Source of the DNA: Stichopus chloronotus
Taxonomy: Eukaryota > Echinodermata > Holothuroidea > Aspidochirotida > Stichopodidae
Assembly (NCBI GenBank): GCA_021234535.1
Contig: CM037836.1
Coordinates: forward strand, 19,885,111-19,949,110
Length of the DNA stretch: 64,000 nt
Direction: 5' to 3'
Part shown: piece after piece, positions 48,893-62,200 of the stretch
How positions within the stretch are numbered: the stretch's first letter is position 1
How the letters are laid out: every line of letters begins with the position of its first letter
Made by a program: the position numbers and the translations under genes
Notes under the pieces: generated by a model
Seen by the model: the letters and a program-made list of their open reading frames with translations, nothing else
Databases searched by the model: none
Told to the model about the DNA's origin: nothing

Positions 48893-51800
48893 TACATGAC
48901 CAATGAGGCTATTCGAACTATTGGTGTACAATGATTTCCTTCAAACTTGTCACAATATAAAAACTATCGACTCGATGAGCCTGTGTAAGGCCTGTGACAG
49001 GTAATAATATTCTATGCACATTTGCTAACTTGTGTTTGGTTGAAAAATAAGGTCATACTGTATATTCTTAGCACAGAGAACTTTTGCATGTAAAAGGGTC
49101 GCGTAACGAGAGTACAAGACATATTTTTTGGCAATTTTGGCAACCAAATATTTGGAGAAAATTGAAAATGGTCACCTGTTATTACTGGGGCATTCGACTA
49201 GAATGTAAACGTAATTGTCGATCATGATGCACCTTGGCTCAGACAATATTCTGCCATTTTCTTTTATCATATGCCTAAATATCTTTGTGCTGTGAGAATT
49301 TGATAACTGTGCTTCTGTTGTCACTGTCTAGTGTGCAATATAGCCTATTCTGACCGTGGTTCAATATGTATACTCTCTTCACACATTATGTTATGTACTG
49401 TATTCTAGAAAGTGTAAACCTTCATGACATTGTGATGCATGTTGAAGGACCTTCATTTGTTTGTGCCTACACTAACAGGTCACAACAGGTAGAAGTGGGG
49501 TGTAGGACTTTCCATAAATAAGTGCATCAAAATGATTTAACTTTTTTCCTCCAACTTGCGGTAAATCTATAATTATTGTATCTTGGATAGAGGCTTGAAG
49601 ATGAGTAAGGTGTTGAAACATATACATGTATCAAGTTTTATCTGTGATCATGTTGAGCTGTTGCAGTTCACTACTTCATGTCAAGAAGTCTGCCAAAGTT
49701 CCGCGTTTGATTTATATACTGATACTCTGTCTTTGTTGAAAGTGCACTGCAACAGATTTCTTTTTTTGTATGTTTTTAATTTATTTTTTAGATATCATTC
49801 ATACGCATGACTAAAAAAACACAGACACAAAATGAGTCTTGGATGAAATGTCTTCTTTATTGTGTTCACTTTATATCAACATATCCCTTACACTGGCACT
49901 TTGAATTTTGTATCTGAATATAACTACCCAACATCATAGCAAGTGCGGCAATCTTCTTCAGTCCTCCAACTCTACTAGTAACGAAAGAATAAAAAACAAC
50001 AGCGGAATTCATAGAACGGTATCTTCTGCTCGAGTCAATTCCTTCAAATAGGGATCCAAGATGTACCTTACATTTAGCTATAATAATGTCTCTGAAAGTG
50101 TTCATTAAAGTTCAGGAACTTTGAACCAATTACCCATTACAAAATCTAACTCCCCCCTCCTCCTTCAAAGTAAATCATAAAAGCAAAGAAAAGAAGTACG
50201 GAGAAAGGAAAATAAGCTCAGCCTCAGACAAGTCCAGAAAGTAAAGATCCTACAGAGGTACAAGTGGGGGGAATTCATTCACAATACAGTGTTGCTTTAA
50301 TTGTATGCAACTATAAGCATGTTTACTGCTTTCACTTAGAACAAAAAAATAAAAGTTAGGGAGGGGCAGAAGGAAGGTTCCTAGATTCTACAAAGATTTT
50401 CTGGACTTGTTGTTAGTATGATCAGAGATGCTCTGATGGTAATTAGGATCATTTCGCTAATCCTTTAGTCCTAATGATAATTATATTTTTGCTATTTGTG
50501 GTAGTTTAAATTATAGTAAAATGCTACTGTAATTAGTCACTTCAAAGAGTGCCACATTCTGCAATGTGACAGTTATGTCCACCATGCAGACTTGCTCCAT
50601 TTAGTTGGCATAATAAATATTAGAGGCCTTTGTTTTACATAAAAAAATCACATTTTTAAAACCACTCTTAATGTACACAGAATGACTGATTATTCAAAAC
50701 AAGGTAGGATGGTAGCCTTCTTTTCGAGGAATAAGTGTCTGACAGATAAAAATTCTGCTATTTGTTGCTCAAAAATACTGTAATTTGTTTGCCTACACTT
50801 TCAAAATTAAAGTGATACATCTTCTGTAACTCAACCTACAGAATAATGTCTTGAGGAGATGAAGCTTTTGCAGAGGTTCATTGGTGAGACTGAATCATTT
50901 GACTATCAGAACGTTTTTGTTTGCATGCCACATTGCTGCCCTATTTTCTTCTAAAGGGGCTTATTGAATTGACATTGATGAGTTGATTTTGAAGGGTACA
51001 AACACATGGCAATGCCCAGAATTCACATAATTATTCAAATTTCACACCCAATAATTATGAAAACTGTCAAAATTTTTGACTGTGATTTGTACTGGCTGTG
51101 TGCAAATGAAGTAATACCAATGTGAACGGTTTCTGGTCGGAAACTTTTGAAAACAAAATGCGAATGTAACTCATTCACTTGTATTGTTCATTTGAATGTG
51201 ATACATGGGGGATCCACTTAGTGTGACCATTGTTAACAGGTGAAGGAAACTTGACAGGGTTGGGAAAATAAGCTTTACCCTCTGATAAAGTAACAGCAAA
51301 ATGGTGTTAAAATCTACAGTGATATTTCAACATTTCTGACAAGACAAAAGAATGGTGAGGTGCAATGTTTGTGAAGGAAGAACACATCACATGCCCCAAA
51401 CACTTTGGCTTTTTACAACATTGCAGTTATTGATGTTTTGAAGGTCATGTGACATGAAAATGGCACTTTGGAGTATTAAGTACATTAAGCATTGAAAGTG
51501 TTGAAGATAGCCACAAATTCCATCCAAATCTGTCAAAGATTGACAAGTCTACAGGCAGACTAGTGTCCTACAACTGTGTCATGAATAAACATTGGCTAAG
51601 TATGCAAATTTGTGACATCAAGAGAGATATGGACTCCCATAACATGTGTTAAGTTAATCCTTTGTTTATGTAACCTTTATTTCAAGGACGTATAAGAATT
51701 TAATATACCCAGAGGGTTTTATTGTGGAAGTTTGTATTTTATCCTTCCAAAATATCAAAATCACTTACCAACTTGAAACTTACTAAGAAAGTAATTAAGA

Positions 51801-52380
51801 GGCAAAATATATAGGGTAAACAAAAGAAAAACTGACACTGTGCAACACCCCACATCATCTGTTTTGCACTTTTTTTTTCAAACTTTGAAAAGTTATATCT
51901 CCAAAACGGTTCAGGACATAAGCAGAATTTCAATGGATTTTCACTCAGGATTTTACGTTGCAACTTTTGCATGAATGTTGCTCATTTCCAGAAGCATCTC
52001 CCACAACCTTTATAGTAAAAGCCACCATACAGAGTTTCAACAAGATCAATTCAGTACAGTGGTTTTGTGAGCTTGTTTCTGGCAATGCCAAGGTGTAGGT
52101 TCCAGTAAATCAACACTTTTTAATCTCTTTTCATTAGTTTTCTCAAAGACAAACAATGGCTTCTAAGGAAGACAGACTGATGTGCTTCAAAGGGTACATC
52201 CAACTGAGCATGTGGATAACATTACACAAGGATGGTCATTTGAATAGTAATACCTATTTTTTCATGACACTCTTGACATCATTCTTCTTTTGAAGTTAAG
52301 AATACACATAATTGAGTTAATATAACCTCAATACCACTCTGTCCTGGCCATTATACACATCAATCAATCAAAGGAGGAGC
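48893..52380. other. Intergenic DNA between convergent C1orf43 and POLR2M
   Basis: No gene recognised. It contains repeat copy B at 50945-51275. Open frames at 49583-49810 and 49866-50105 lack motifs. Confidence 0.5.
50945..51275 (+). repeat. Interspersed repeat, copy B
   Basis: Partner of 16760-17085 in the same orientation. Shared landmarks include AGGGGCTTATTGAATTGACA against AGGGGCTTCCTGAGTTGACA, GAAGGGTACAAA, GTTTCTGGTC against AGTTTCTGGTC, GATACATGGGGGATCC against GACACATGGGGATCC, and AGGAAACTTGACAGGGTT against AGGAAACTTGACGGGCTT. Confidence 0.7.
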
Positions 52381-52386
52381 TTTATT
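52381..52386 (-). terminator. Candidate POLR2M polyadenylation signal
   Basis: TTTATT on the plus strand is AATAAA in the POLR2M direction, about 510 bases beyond its stop codon. Confidence 0.4.
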
Positions 52387-52892
52387 GCCCAGGGCCCACC
52401 AATCCAAACAAAGGATTGAAACATCTGTAATTTATGCAAGTATTGTGTGCAAAACTATCGTATGGTAAAAGATCTACAGTACCTTTTCCAGGTTACAGAC
52501 CTTTGTTTGGTCAATAATTTGCAAAAAAGAACTTATTGTGCCAATTTTTTAAACCTTAACTAGCAAAATTTTTTGCGTACATGCATGGAAACATGACAGA
52601 AAGGTTTGATACACATTGACAAGGGAGGGACCCTGACATCATTTTAAAAGAATATCAGAATGTCCAGCCAGCTTGACAATATCTCTATACATGTAATGTA
52701 TTGAGAAATAGGATGACATCATTTTATGACAATTTTCATGAAAATGTCTCATGTCAGGACTTCCTCCTGCATAAAGAATTTGCCTAATAGTCTCTACGTA
52801 GTCTCTAATAGTCTTTACATATTTTCATATACACAAGCCATAGAATGGCCACTTTTGGGCAAAGGATGGCAAAATGCCTCAGTTATTCCTGA

Positions 52893-55558
52893 TCAGCTTG
52901 GCAGCTCCTTTTGTATGTCAAGTGATGATTCTCTTCCAAGCTGCTCTTCATTCTTCTCCATCCTTTCTAAGGAAGTCTCTTCTTCGTTGTCACTGTCATT
53001 ATTTTCTGGTTCTCTAAAACTGTTGGAATGGTTTACCAGAACAAATATTCAACAAATGTACAAAGTATCAAAGAAATGTACAGTAGATCTGTCTCACGAC
53101 AAAACATCAAGTTTTAGATGGTAAGTTTATCTTGGCTAATAAGCAGACACAAAAAGGTACAGTACCCAATAGTTGGAAATATGACAACACAGGATTGGAT
53201 GCCAAGTATTCTTCATTAGAACAAACATATATTTACTGGGTTTTAAAAAGGTTAAAATTAACCATTTCAAATGTCTTCACCAAGAAATGGTCTAAGTAAT
53301 GCTCCATGAATTTTGTTGATGAAATTAGTTGCCTTTTAAAAGAGATCTAAGAACAGTAACACATAGATTTACACAGACACTTCTTCAATATCATCAGTGC
53401 TAACTGGATTTCAACAAGCGAATATCAAAGTGATAGTTCACATCTGTTTTTGCTCAAATTGTATGGGAACAAACAGCCCTAAATCAGTGTTTGCATTTGT
53501 CTTCTGAATTCCGCCCTTCTTATGCAGGAAGTTTCTGCACACTTTTCCACAGATGAGGTTGTAGCTACATTTAAAAATACAAGAAATTGCAATCAAATCT
53601 TTATCAAGTGATATCTCCCTCCTTGATTTTGAAAATTCCTCCCAAATTTGACTTTTTTTTAGAGAGAGTGATTTCTCTCCTTCTTTCAGTTCCTTAGCTT
53701 GAACACAGCCCTACATACAATACAGCATGGTCTTTTGCTCAATGGTAAACTGAAAGCACTAAATGGGCATATTGATCACTATCAATGAACATCTGGACAG
53801 AGGAAAAAATCATCAAACTCACCTGCCAGTATTTTCTGCATCAAATGTGACTTCTCCAATCTTTATACCCAATCTCTCTGCTAGTCTCTCAGCAGCCTGA
53901 TCTGCTTTCAATTTCTGGCAAACAAAGAGAGAAGCAATATCAAGGACAATATTGAAGAGAATGACACTCAAGCAATGAACTTGAAGATTGTTCCATCGAC
54001 AATGACAAAGATGTGACAGCACTTAAAGTTTCTCAATCTTACATAAAGGGAATAATAAGACTGACAGTTCTTCTGCATTCAACAACCCTGAAATATTCAG
54101 CTGCATACTAACATCACACATTCAGACACACTTTGTCATTCATGCTACTTACTGTACAATACACTGTATATTCTGGTAAGGGGGGCAGGGGTTATCACTT
54201 CCAGGAATGTCTCAAATTCCATAAAATGAACTTTACATCAAAATTTCTCAAGTAACTTACATCAAGTTTCTGTTGCTGTAGTTTCTGAAGCCTCAAAGAT
54301 TCTGACAAATCAACAGACTTCACGCTTTCTGCTTTAGTTGGTGGGAAGTAAGCGGATGACAATTCTTTCTTGGTGGTGGTTTTCCTTTCGTGGCCATAAC
54401 CCTCTGGTTTAGTGATATTTTCAGGAATATTTTTAGATTTCAAAGTCCTGCCAGGTCTAAATTTGTCCTCATCAATTGGTTTATTGAATATATTTGAATG
54501 GAAAGTTTCAAAGGTGTTGCTAATTTGAGATTTGGAAAGTTCTTTTGTCCTTGCCTTGCCAGCTTCAATTTTGTCTCTCTGAACCTTGTCACCCTTCACC
54601 ATCTTTTCATGCACGTCTAAGGACAGAGTGTCCAATAAGTCTGCTGCAGCATCTACATTGCCTCGCTCTTCCAGCACAGATTTTATTTTCTCCATGAACA
54701 ATTTCAGTTTTGCTCCCCCATCAGGGAGATTTTTCAATAGCGCTCTGTAAGAAAAAGTATATAGTATACATACCTGTAGTGCAATTGAATAGTTCTTGGA
54801 CAGCTACAGTATGATGAAGTCCTGCTTTTCATTGTCAGAAGAAATTAATTTAAGTCAAACAGTATGAACTTGTGATTGATTTATCAATGTGTTGTAAACA
54901 CTGAAATTGAAGAATAACTCGAATTTTGGGATTGGGCATTGGCAGTCTTGTAGAGCAGGTTGCTTGCTCAGTGTTTACCAGGGCCACATTTCAGCATGGG
55001 CAGGCAGCCTGAGGGCAAGCCAGTACTTGTCCAGTGCATTCTTAAATCATTAACAAAACACTATTTCACTACTGCACAGTACTACATTAGGCTACGCCAC
55101 TGATCTCTTTAACATACAGAGCGATTGGTGGGCTAAGTTTGGCTCTTCTATCTCGCGCCGATCTCCCTAGTTTCACTATGTATTACACCATTTGATTTTG
55201 AGGCCGGGTGATTGGTGAAGTGACTTTACTGTAGTGTTTCACTGTTTGATGATACTGCGTTATTCAACCGGTGTCCGGGTCAATAGACACAACGTATAAC
55301 TACGGAAGGTGTTTCGCGAAACTGTAGGGCCTTTCACTTACTGTACAGTAAGTTAGAGTGCTAGAGAAGATTTGCAAAAACATTTCACATTTTTCACCAT
55401 CAATAGAACTAAACGAAGGGAGTTAAACTGAAAAATATTCACCTGTTTGACAGTATTTTTTCCTGTCTTGTTAAAAGTTCTTTTAACTCGAAGTTCGTTT
55501 TCTGTGTAAGATTTCCAACTTCACCTTGCCTTTCGTGAAACATTGTCGTCTGTACCAT
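52893..55558 (-). CDS. POLR2M: POLR2M / Gdown1 (GRINL1A) homologue, complete, four exons
   Basis: Gdown1 binds RNA polymerase II, forms the Pol II(G) complex, blocks TFIIF and makes transcription Mediator-dependent. Coding exons are 55443-55558, 54261-54744, 53823-53914 and 52893-53019 (minus), joined in frame (phases 2, 0, 2) into 272 aa; human Gdown1 has 368. The N-terminus has FELKELLTRQEKILSNRALL then KNLPDGGAKLKLFMEKIKSV, matching human [20 protein letters not shown] and KLPDKGKKI. The C-terminal half has the helix ESLRLQKLQQQKLD, then AAERLAERLGIKIG (human AAQKLAERLNIKM) and the acidic FREPENNDSDNEEE (human YREVRDEDDDWSSDEF). The middle is shorter and unconserved. A ~25-residue tail after the acidic patch has no human equivalent. 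Two in-frame start codons, 55558 and 55543, give the same protein apart from five residues. Confidence 0.93.
54745..55442. other. POLR2M: POLR2M intron 1
   Basis: Contains two CCAAT boxes in the gene's own direction (CACCAATC near 55125 and TCACCAATCA near 55208), so regulatory elements downstream of the start are possible. No nested gene. Confidence 0.35.
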
Positions 55559-55684
55559 AGCATAGGTAGTGTATTGCACAAAGACAATTTACATGGAACG
55601 CCATAAATGTCAATTTACTAGGTTTGTCGATGAATATAGGCTATGCACCACAATCATTTACTATTCCTGTCATGGAATGGGGTC

Positions 55685-55900
55685 TACCCACAGTTCCCGG
55701 GGTTCATTGTTCCCAGGGTTGAAAGTTCCCCGTTCTTGAATTATTTAAATGGTTGCCGATGATTGCAAGGTTCGTTTTTCCCAGAACTGTCGTTGTAATT
55801 CCCTAGGTTTGCTGTTCCCTAGGTTCACTGTTCCCGCGGTTCGATCATGGTCTCGGGAACATCGGACCAGGAGAACATCGAGTCTTGGGAACATTAGCAT
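55685..55900. repeat. GTTCCC-rich short repeat cluster upstream of POLR2M
   Basis: Variants of GGTTCACTGTTCCCNN recur at roughly 14-22 base spacing from about 55690 to 55840. The last ~50 bases carry the inverse form GGGAACAT three times. It ends up as a loose foldback about 130-340 bases upstream of the POLR2M start codon. It is either a degenerate minisatellite or part of a transposon; no open frame. Confidence 0.6.
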
Positions 55901-58900
55901 AGCCCCTATGTAATTTCAGCCTTAAGATATGACAGAACCAGCTGTTATTTAGAAGGCGCTAGAACGATTTGAAGTACAAGGTGTACACCCTTACAGGTCG
56001 CACCGTCATCTTTCCTTCATATCGTGCTTGACATTTCTACAGACATACCAGCTAAGGAAGTGAGCAATAACACACTTGTTTTCTGCTACAGTTACTGAAT
56101 TGTAGTTTGATTTTTACATGCGACTCACATTACCTGCTTTTGTTTCCTTTTAACTTATGTATAAAACTTTGAATATGAATCTGTTTTTTTTATATATATA
56201 ACATGAATGTAGCCTGCTGATCTGATGACTTGTACAAGTCACTTCATAACAGTGATCACATTTTGTGAATTCAAGTCCAACGGACTTCATGAAAAAAAAC
56301 TCAGGTAATTTGAATAGTGCAAGAATGACAGTATAATTGTGGCCATCAACATCTTAGAACTGTGTGAACATGTTTCAACATGATAGTATATCTCAGCTTA
56401 AGAATGTCCAGCAAAAATTGGAGTTGTCCCAATTTTCAGTTTCTCTAATCACTTCATTAATATCCTAGACCTATGATACCCTGATGAGCTTACTGTTTTA
56501 AAATCTGGTACATTTTGCCAGCTGAAATTGCTACCAGTTCTGAGATGGACCTGAAATTTTACCAGACTATTTGAAAACTTCAAAAAATAAACTACTGTTA
56601 CTGACAACTGACAAACAGGAAGGTAAATTAAAAGTATAAATAACACAATATCCTATATTGTGCTCTACTTCAAATCTTCATTGCTTCCTTATCTTTTTAT
56701 CCTCTCAACTAGTTCATCCATCAAAAGAAAGACAACTTCAAAATAAGAAAGTGTTTTTTTCTTCTACAGTAAATTGGCATTGGCAATAGAGCAAATGACT
56801 TGGGCAGCCCGCCAAAAAATTATCAGGCATATGCACCTTTCCATGCACCTGTGCTGTACATAATAAACCAGAGTTTCAGTCTGGTTTCTGTTGTTCTCTT
56901 TTGACAGCTTTGGTTTTCAAATGCTTTGCTAATGCATTGCCATTTATCCTAGCCTCTGAACTCCCCCACCTCTTCACCCCTCTGATCACCTTCAGCTTTG
57001 TCATGACACATATAACATGAGACATTATCTGAAAAATTTTCTTGTCGAGTTGAACTACTTTACAATACAATGACATCAGAACATTTGCCAAAAGTACTGA
57101 TAGTGAAAGAAATAAAGAAAAAGTGTGGCATCACTGACTTACGTTTCATCTGATTTATTTATCTCAGCTTTTTTATCAGCTTTCTGTCAAGCACATTTAA
57201 TGTTAGTTCAACCATATACATATAGCACACCTTGCAGTAAATTAACATACTGTAAATCACAGTGTATACTTTGAATATTGCCCATGTGCATTTGGTTCTT
57301 TGGTATGACCACTGCATGTGCAGCATATAAATACATCCACATCGCAACAAACAACTACTAGCAGAATCCAGCCTCATAGATGGTAAAGGTGTACAACATC
57401 TTAACCTCCCTTCACACAAGACACTTAAACTATGACAACTATAAATGAATTGAAACGAATATTAATTGTGACTGGAAAAGTATAGTATTGAATATTTAAA
57501 AACAAAATGTACAAGTGGACAGATTCTTCAAACAAGAGGGCAAATAAAGGCATTGTGGTATTATTGATATAACCCTTCTGGCACTAAAATAGTTGCTTAG
57601 AGTAGTGACCAATTACGAAAATAGGATATATGACAAACAGTACATTGATATTACATATAACAAAATTGAGGTCTGACCATGCCTCTTTCACAAGATGTAA
57701 GCTAGGGTTACTTAAAGCTAGAATCTGTATTTTTGTTTTCCCAACAAAGACCCTCGATCATCTTAAGCATTCTGTGTATATCAACATGTAGGTACTTCTG
57801 CAAGAAACTGAAGCCAATGAATCAAGTAGTAAGTTTAAATCTAGTCATGCGACACCTGACTGTGAGAGTCCAAAGTCAGGGTCAACCTGCATGAGTCTCT
57901 AAATGGGCTTGTACATGTAATGATGCATTATATAATGAGCCAAAGTGTGACAAATTCATGATTTCAAATTTTCATACACATCAAATGACTTAAACCAACA
58001 ATAAACTGTTTGGTGCTCATCATAATGTGCTTCAAAATTTGTTCAAACTCAAGTATGGTGGTTTAATAGGAAGCATGGTTGAAAAAAAATCTCAGAAAAT
58101 TCAAAATTTTGACATAAACGAAACTAAAATTTCGACTCACAAAAAAAAGCTTGACATAAAAAGCTATTTTCAAAGTTTAAAGGAGAATCAAAATTAGGAC
58201 CGTTCGTTTTGAAAAAAAAATAAAAGTAAACATACTGTACATTCCCCTCAACACATTCATACAAATGCAATTATTAGCCCAATTAGAGTTTAGCCAATAA
58301 GTGCTTGCTTATCCTGTGAATAGCTTTAACCCCCCTCACAGAAAAAAATGAGTAATTTATATTTTAATATTTCAACTTAAAAAAAAACCCACTTAAAAAT
58401 TCTATTCAACTTAAAAAAAGAATTCAACTGAAGAAAAAGGAAGCAGTCAAATATCTGACTTTTTAGGGATTTTTTTTTTCTTTTTGTTTGAAAGATTGTA
58501 TTCTTGACATTTTGTGTTCACAAGGTTTTCACGATGTGATGACTTCAATTGACTGTTAAACTTCACCCAAAAGCACGAGCACACCTCAGGTTAAAATGAT
58601 TGATATCCATGATAAGTACAAGATCAGTCTAAGCTTGCATTCCCGAGATATAATGTTTAAAGGTTTCACACTGTGGCCTCACCTGACCACTGACGACCTC
58701 TGACCTCCACCAAAAACAAGGTTTCTAGCACACAGTATGCATGCTGAAATACATGCAAAGTATCGCACTAGTTCAAAGTTTCTATTCTTGATATACCGTT
58801 TTCACAAGCAAGGCATAACATACATACATACACTGTTTGCTAATCGTCGAGGAAAACGAAGCATCATTTAACTTCCGCACATCTGCTGGTCACCTCTACG

Positions 58901-59220
58901 TTTGGTGGGCTGTTTTGTGGGATGCCCAGCTACCCAGAATACTCAGCGTAGGTTCTGTTGCAGTATCAACACTGGCTATCATCAGCTGGCTCAGGAACAG
59001 GCAATAAATGATCTGGGGGTTGGGTATGCTGTGGATGCACTTTTAAGTGTCCGAGGAGTCCAATCAGAGAATGGCAGTCTTTCAGACAGAGAGTGGACGC
59101 ACATACACACATACAAACACACACCATCTTTGTACGTAAATCGTGATTTTCACTGAAAGCAAAAATTCAAGGCAACTGGTGTTCCTGCGGTTCTTTCCTT
59201 CTAACACATGATCGTGCTCA
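55901..59220. other. Intergenic DNA between SLC18B1-like gene and POLR2M
   Basis: Mostly AT-rich with A-runs (for example 58081-58160 and 58380-58425). It holds one well-formed minus-strand exon-like segment at 57143-57187 (acceptor and donor both good) that I could not attach to a gene. The rest is unassigned; a 3'UTR for the transporter gene must occupy part of its right side. Confidence 0.4.
57143..57187 (-). other. Orphan exon-like segment
   Basis: The acceptor TGTGCTTGACAG and the donor GTAAGTCA flank 45 bases, of which only one frame is open: KADKKAEINKSDET plus two bases. A second, strong acceptor (TTTCTTTCACTATCAG at about 57102-57117) lies just downstream in the same direction, and reading on in phase gives 12 more residues to a stop. 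No family recognised. Confidence 0.2.
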
Positions 59221-62200
59221 TCAACAGTTCACTGTGCTATTTTTTAACAGGGGGCTGGTTTCAGATTCTGCACTTGTCAAGGGACTTGAAGTTAACAGTT
59301 TCCAAGGGGGCCTTCTTCTGAAATGACAACAATAATGTGACAACATAGCAAAACAAGAAGGAACAAATATTTCATATTAAAGCCATTCTTAGATTCTTCA
59401 AGTATTTGCTTAAAGTTTAACTGACTATTGATTGCAGGTAAAGGGTACATGAAAATATGACTTGTGTTCAGTGCAAGTTGATTGTGATGTCATAATATGA
59501 CATTTTGTTAGCACCTTGATATAAACACAATGTATCTTACATACAGGCATGATAATACCTTTTTTATGTTAAAGCATACATGTTGAATTTGCCATATGTA
59601 AAATGAGCATTAGTGAATATTTGGATCCAGTGAGCAATCTCAGAAGCGAGTCCTGACATTGTCAATCAGGTACCCTGATATCTGGTGCGAACACTGTTAG
59701 ATTCTAAAGTGGTTTTAATTTAACACAGACTGAAGTACAAAGACAATTTAATGATGCTGGCACTAATCCCCACATATGTCAGTCCTTTCAACAGGTTCCA
59801 AAACTTTCACAATAGTCTAGACTCTCACAGAAAGGAATTGACATGCAATGATTACAACTAGAACAGATGGTTTCCAAAGCCATGTCATGGTTCACAGGTA
59901 ATACTGGACTGGCAAAATCAGATTTACCTTCAAAATCTGTGCTATTTGATAGGGTAATGCACTGTGTATCTTCAAGTAAAGTAGTGCCAAAAAGGGTAGA
60001 GAAGAAGCAATATTGTTTTGTACCATACGCACTGTGTAATGTGTACTGGATTCTGTATATGGGTGGCATTCATACAATCCTGCATTGTTGATGTACCAGA
60101 CTCCTGCATGTTGGAACATATTCATCAATGCAATTACTAATTGGTTAAAAACCCACAATACCAGTGGTAAATGATTCATGCTACACACTGCCATCCGTTA
60201 TTATCAGCAAGGTTAACCATCCACTGGGTTTTATGGTATCGCTCACTTCGAAAGTTGTGATTAGAGATGACTGCTTGCACCTTGGCATGAATTTCAAACA
60301 ATAGAACCCCTTGCATGTGATTTAAAAGTGATACAGAGAAGCACCCCCCTTGAGGACTAAGCTACTTAATTTAACACATGCGTGTTTCCTCTCTGTATAA
60401 TTCAGTCTATGCATGCATATCCTAGCCATGTGTACTGTTTGTCTGTTTCCCTCAAGAGGGCCATCCTTGTTTGTTGTTATGTGACATCAATGCAAGGGGT
60501 CTATAGGGTCACTATCAACTCCATGTTGATACATTTGAAAGGACATTGCAACGTTGCTGTTGCAACACTAATGCAATGCAGGTGCAAGAAGAACAAACAA
60601 GGCACCCCTTTTATTTAAAACAGAAGGGATTGCACATTGATACCGATGACTGTGTGATTCTGGTAATTCTGGTAGTATGTTACACAAATCATAGGGTAAG
60701 TCAATATGGTTGGGAATGACATTATGTCAAAGTAATCTTGGAGGGCAATCCATCATAAATCAAAGTTGACAAATCCTGGGAACTTATGTTTGGGTAAGTA
60801 GTGTAAGTAACCAACATACCCTTTCCCAAAACGAAATTCCCACATGCTGAATAGCAGCATTATCACCATGACAACAAAATTCAACAATGCCATTCCGGTA
60901 GCTGTGTCCACAAAGCCACAGATGTCGACGATGTAGCCTCCCAGTGTAGGTCCTGCAAATGCTCTATACAGAAGAGAGAGAAAGCAATTGATTAATGTTC
61001 TGACAAAACCAAAATCAAGTAAAGAGCCAGTTCCAAATTTTTCTATGAGATTAAACATTGCAAGAGGATATGAAAAGAAAATCTTGTTAACATTTCCACT
61101 GAGAATTTCCATTTTTACAAAAATTTCTGCTGGCTACTACCAATCGAGATTGACATTTTTAATTGCAAAGGTACAAACTAGACCAAATTAGCATACATTG
61201 GTAACAGAATAGATCACATACCAGCATCATGAAGTATTGAGAGGCAGACAAATGAAAGTTTACATTCAGGGAAAAGCATAGCAACTTCTACTCAAAGAAA
61301 TAAATAGTAAAACATTGAAACGTTAAATCATTCTCTCTTTAGTGAATCCTTTCTCTAGTTCTTTGCAATATGATGGTGTTTAATAATGTGACATAAATTG
61401 CTTGGTAATACATGCATTTAAACAAACAGTTTCAATGCAGAGCACATGTGATGAAAATTTGTTATGGAACACAGAACAAAGTCTGAGGTTTTGCATGAGA
61501 AAATATCAAGAATTTTACCCTAAACTGAAGAAACTATTAAAAAGTCCTGAAACAACTGACTGAGTTGCCAGGTCATCGGGAAGACCATACCAGCTGAAAA
61601 GAGAAAACAAGGAACACAAAACTGAAGGTATGAAGGTTTTTCCAGAGTTACTGATGAAAAATATACCTTTTCATTGTGTCACATGCATTTTTCTCTGGAA
61701 AAATTTAAGTAAATTAACACACTTTTGAACATGTTTACTTGTCTGTGTGCGAAGGCCTTGTTGGACTGGCCAGTATATATAATCTTTTTTTTAGTGATAT
61801 CATTTATCTACTTGGTTCTACATGTCCTTGCATCCACAGTTCAGTAAAAAGAGACCGTGTAACTGTGTAAAAGAGACACAAACTGTAAAACTCCAGTCTT
61901 TAGGATGGGGCACGTCAGATAATTGTGTCATCGAAAACAAACTGTCGTTTATTTGGGCTGCTGACTTTGGAGAAAATACAACAGCTTTGTGAAGAGACTT
62001 GCAAGATTGACTGATCAATTTGTGAGAAATTTTGAACAAATAGCAGGAATTAAACAAAGTCATACAATTACAAAGAACAACTTGCTCTTTCAATTCATAA
62101 CGTATATACAGTATTAGCTGTGGGTATACACATAGGTTTACTGCCATTTATTTTTCTTTTTTTCATTTTTTCTTTTTTTTTTTCATTTTTATAAATAGCC

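Noticed and set aside
60753..60819. Read-through to the stop at 60753 as the only end of the SLC18B1-like protein
   Set aside because: A GTATGT donor at 60820 splices in phase to a tail resembling the family C-terminus, so read-through is kept only as an alternative.
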